From an uncultured Clostridia bacterium (GTDB taxonomy: Bacteria; Bacillota; Clostridia; Oscillospirales; Ruminococcaceae), in assembly GCA_947628385.1 (NCBI GenBank), contig CANQZS010000136.1, positions 1-5,185 of the forward strand: a stretch of DNA of 5,185 bases, written 5' to 3'. Made by a program: the position numbers and the translations under genes. Shown here in pieces: positions 4,123 through 5,185 of the stretch (its first letter is position 1; every line of letters starts with the position of its first letter). The notes beneath the pieces are model-generated. The model saw only the letters and a list, made by a program, of their open reading frames with translations, had not been told where the DNA came from and did not search any database.

Positions 4123-5185
4123 ATGAATTCTCAGAAACTTACCAAAAAATCTCTGGAAGCCATCAACGAAGCCCAGAGCACCGCGATCGACTATCAGAAC
4201 ATGAACGTCGAACAGGAGCACCTCTTTTATTCGCTGATGACACAGGACGGCGGTCTTATCCCCCAGCTTTTTACAAAAATGGGGATCGACTCCATTTCGC
4301 TGGAGGGCTCTGCGGAAAAACTTATCGCCGCTCTTCCGAAAGTCACCGGCACGGGACGTCAGGCAAATACCGTCTACATTTCTCAGGACGTTGACAGATG
4401 TCTCAACAAAGCCGAGGACATTGCCGAAAGCATGAAAGACGAGTTCGTCTCGGTGGAACATATCATGCTCGCGCTTTTCGATACGGCGAACGACCGCCTG
4501 AAAAAGCTGTTCAGCACATTTTCCACCGATAAGAAACGCTTCCTTGAAGCGCTTAAAGAAGTCCGCGGAAATCAGCGCGTCACCAGCGACACTCCCGAAG
4601 AAACATACGACGTTCTTAAAAAATACGGTCAGGATCTGGTGGAACTTGCCCGTCAGAACAAGCTTGACCCGGTTATCGGACGTGACGCGGAAATAAGAAA
4701 CGTTATCCGCATACTTTCCAGAAAAACCAAAAACAATCCCGTTATCATCGGTGAACCCGGCGTCGGCAAGACTGCCATTGTTGAGGGACTTGCTCTGCGT
4801 ATCGTCCGCGGCGATGTTCCGGATAACCTGAAAGACCGCCGCCTGTTCAGTCTCGATATGGGCAGCCTTATTTCCGGCGCAAAGTTCCGCGGTGAATTTG
4901 AGGAACGCCTTAAAGCCGTCCTCAACGAGGTAAAGAAGTCGGACGGACGGATAATCCTGTTTATTGACGAACTTCACACAATTGTGGGCGCAGGAAAGAC
5001 CGACGGCGCTATGGACGCGGGAAACCTGCTGAAACCTATGCTTGCCCGCGGCGAGCTCCACTGCATAGGCGCGACCACTCTCAACGAGTACCGCAAGTAC
5101 ATTGAAAAGGATCCCGCTCTTGAAAGACGTTTCCAGCCCGTTATGGCGGACGAGCCTACCGTTGAGGACACTATTTCGATCCTCC
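4123..5185 (+). CDS. clpB: ATP-dependent disaggregase ClpB (Hsp104 family), N-terminal 354 residues
   Basis: Cytoplasmic AAA+ hexamer that extracts polypeptides from aggregates together with the DnaK system. The visible part holds the Clp N domain (about residues 4-145, with two repeats seen in VEQEHLFYSLM and VSVEHIMLALF) and most of the first ATPase domain. Key motifs are Walker A GEPGVGKT (210-217), the pore-loop segment AKFRGEFEERLK (253-264, aromatic F255 where E. coli has Tyr), Walker B IILFIDE (277-283), sensor-1 region GATT (316-319) and arginine fingers ALERRF (R335, R336). The linker TPEETYDVLKKYGQDL and LLKPMLARGELHCIGATTLNEYRKYIEKD are typical of ClpB rather than ClpC. Full-length relatives have about 860 residues; the M-domain and second ATPase domain lie beyond the window. 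Start choice: GGCGG (4111-4115) is 7 nt from ATG 4123 but 1 nt from the in-frame ATG 4117. It is divergent from DUF6514-smpB-ssrA. Confidence 0.96.
   Translation, partial: MNSQKLTKKSLEAINEAQSTAIDYQNMNVEQEHLFYSLMTQDGGLIPQLFTKMGIDSISLEGSAEKLIAALPKVTGTGRQANTVYISQDVDRCLNKAEDIAESMKDEFVSVEHIMLALFDTANDRLKKLFSTFSTDKKRFLEALKEVRGNQRVTSDTPEETYDVLKKYGQDLVELARQNKLDPVIGRDAEIRNVIRILSRKTKNNPVIIGEPGVGKTAIVEGLALRIVRGDVPDNLKDRRLFSLDMGSLISGAKFRGEFEERLKAVLNEVKKSDGRIILFIDELHTIVGAGKTDGAMDAGNLLKPMLARGELHCIGATTLNEYRKYIEKDPALERRFQPVMADEPTVEDTISIL

Noticed and set aside
4084..5061. Long minus-strand open frame (325 codons) opposite clpB
   Set aside because: The plus strand encodes an unmistakable ClpB across the same bases; the antisense product has no recognisable motifs and is a codon-bias shadow.

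Overview
The window looks like a chromosomal segment of a low-to-mid GC Gram-positive anaerobe of the Clostridia, most likely a Ruminococcus-like member of the Oscillospiraceae. That placement is an inference from purine-rich Shine-Dalgarno sequences, consensus TTGACA/TATAAT promoters, a perfect CIRCE operator, two protein families (DUF6062, DUF6514) that I know from Clostridia, and an archaeal/clostridial-type Ogg. No phage, transposon or CRISPR sequence is visible.

Left third (1-2303), minus strand: one tight operon, read right to left. It encodes an OGG1-type 8-oxoguanine DNA glycosylase, a DUF6062 protein with two identically spaced Cys/His modules, and a metal-dependent amidohydrolase that runs off the left edge. 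The gaps are 19 and 28 nt. A TTGACT-17-TATAAT promoter sits just upstream of the glycosylase gene, and a perfect CIRCE element (the HrcA heat-shock operator) lies 22 bp upstream of its -35 box. No chaperone gene adjoins the CIRCE, which makes it the most puzzling regulatory signal here.

Middle (2237-2729): about 490 bp without a gene. It holds that promoter, the CIRCE, a four-unit GTTGAGA heptad repeat and three copies of a structured element about 60 bp long. Read on the minus strand, each copy is a long hairpin ending in T6. The copy touching the 3' end of ssrA is evidently its terminator, so the ssrA terminator seems to be present three times at about 95-bp spacing.

Right-centre (2730-3928), minus strand: ssrA (tmRNA, encoded tag DNNNFELAAA), preceded by smpB with its own consensus promoter, preceded by a small DUF6514 gene. 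SmpB and tmRNA act together in trans-translation, and the 34-nt gap suggests one primary transcript.

Right edge (4123-5185), plus strand: the first 354 codons of clpB, the ClpB/Hsp104 disaggregase, divergent from the DUF6514 gene across a 194-bp intergenic region with a 9-bp-arm inverted repeat. The right half is thus a protein-quality-control neighbourhood (ribosome rescue plus disaggregation). The left half is a DNA-repair-containing operon that may have been brought under heat-shock control by the CIRCE. I do not see an unmistakable new multi-gene system. The best candidates for novelty are the CIRCE-Ogg-DUF6062 arrangement, the duplicated Cys/His modules of the DUF6062 protein and the triplicated ssrA terminator.
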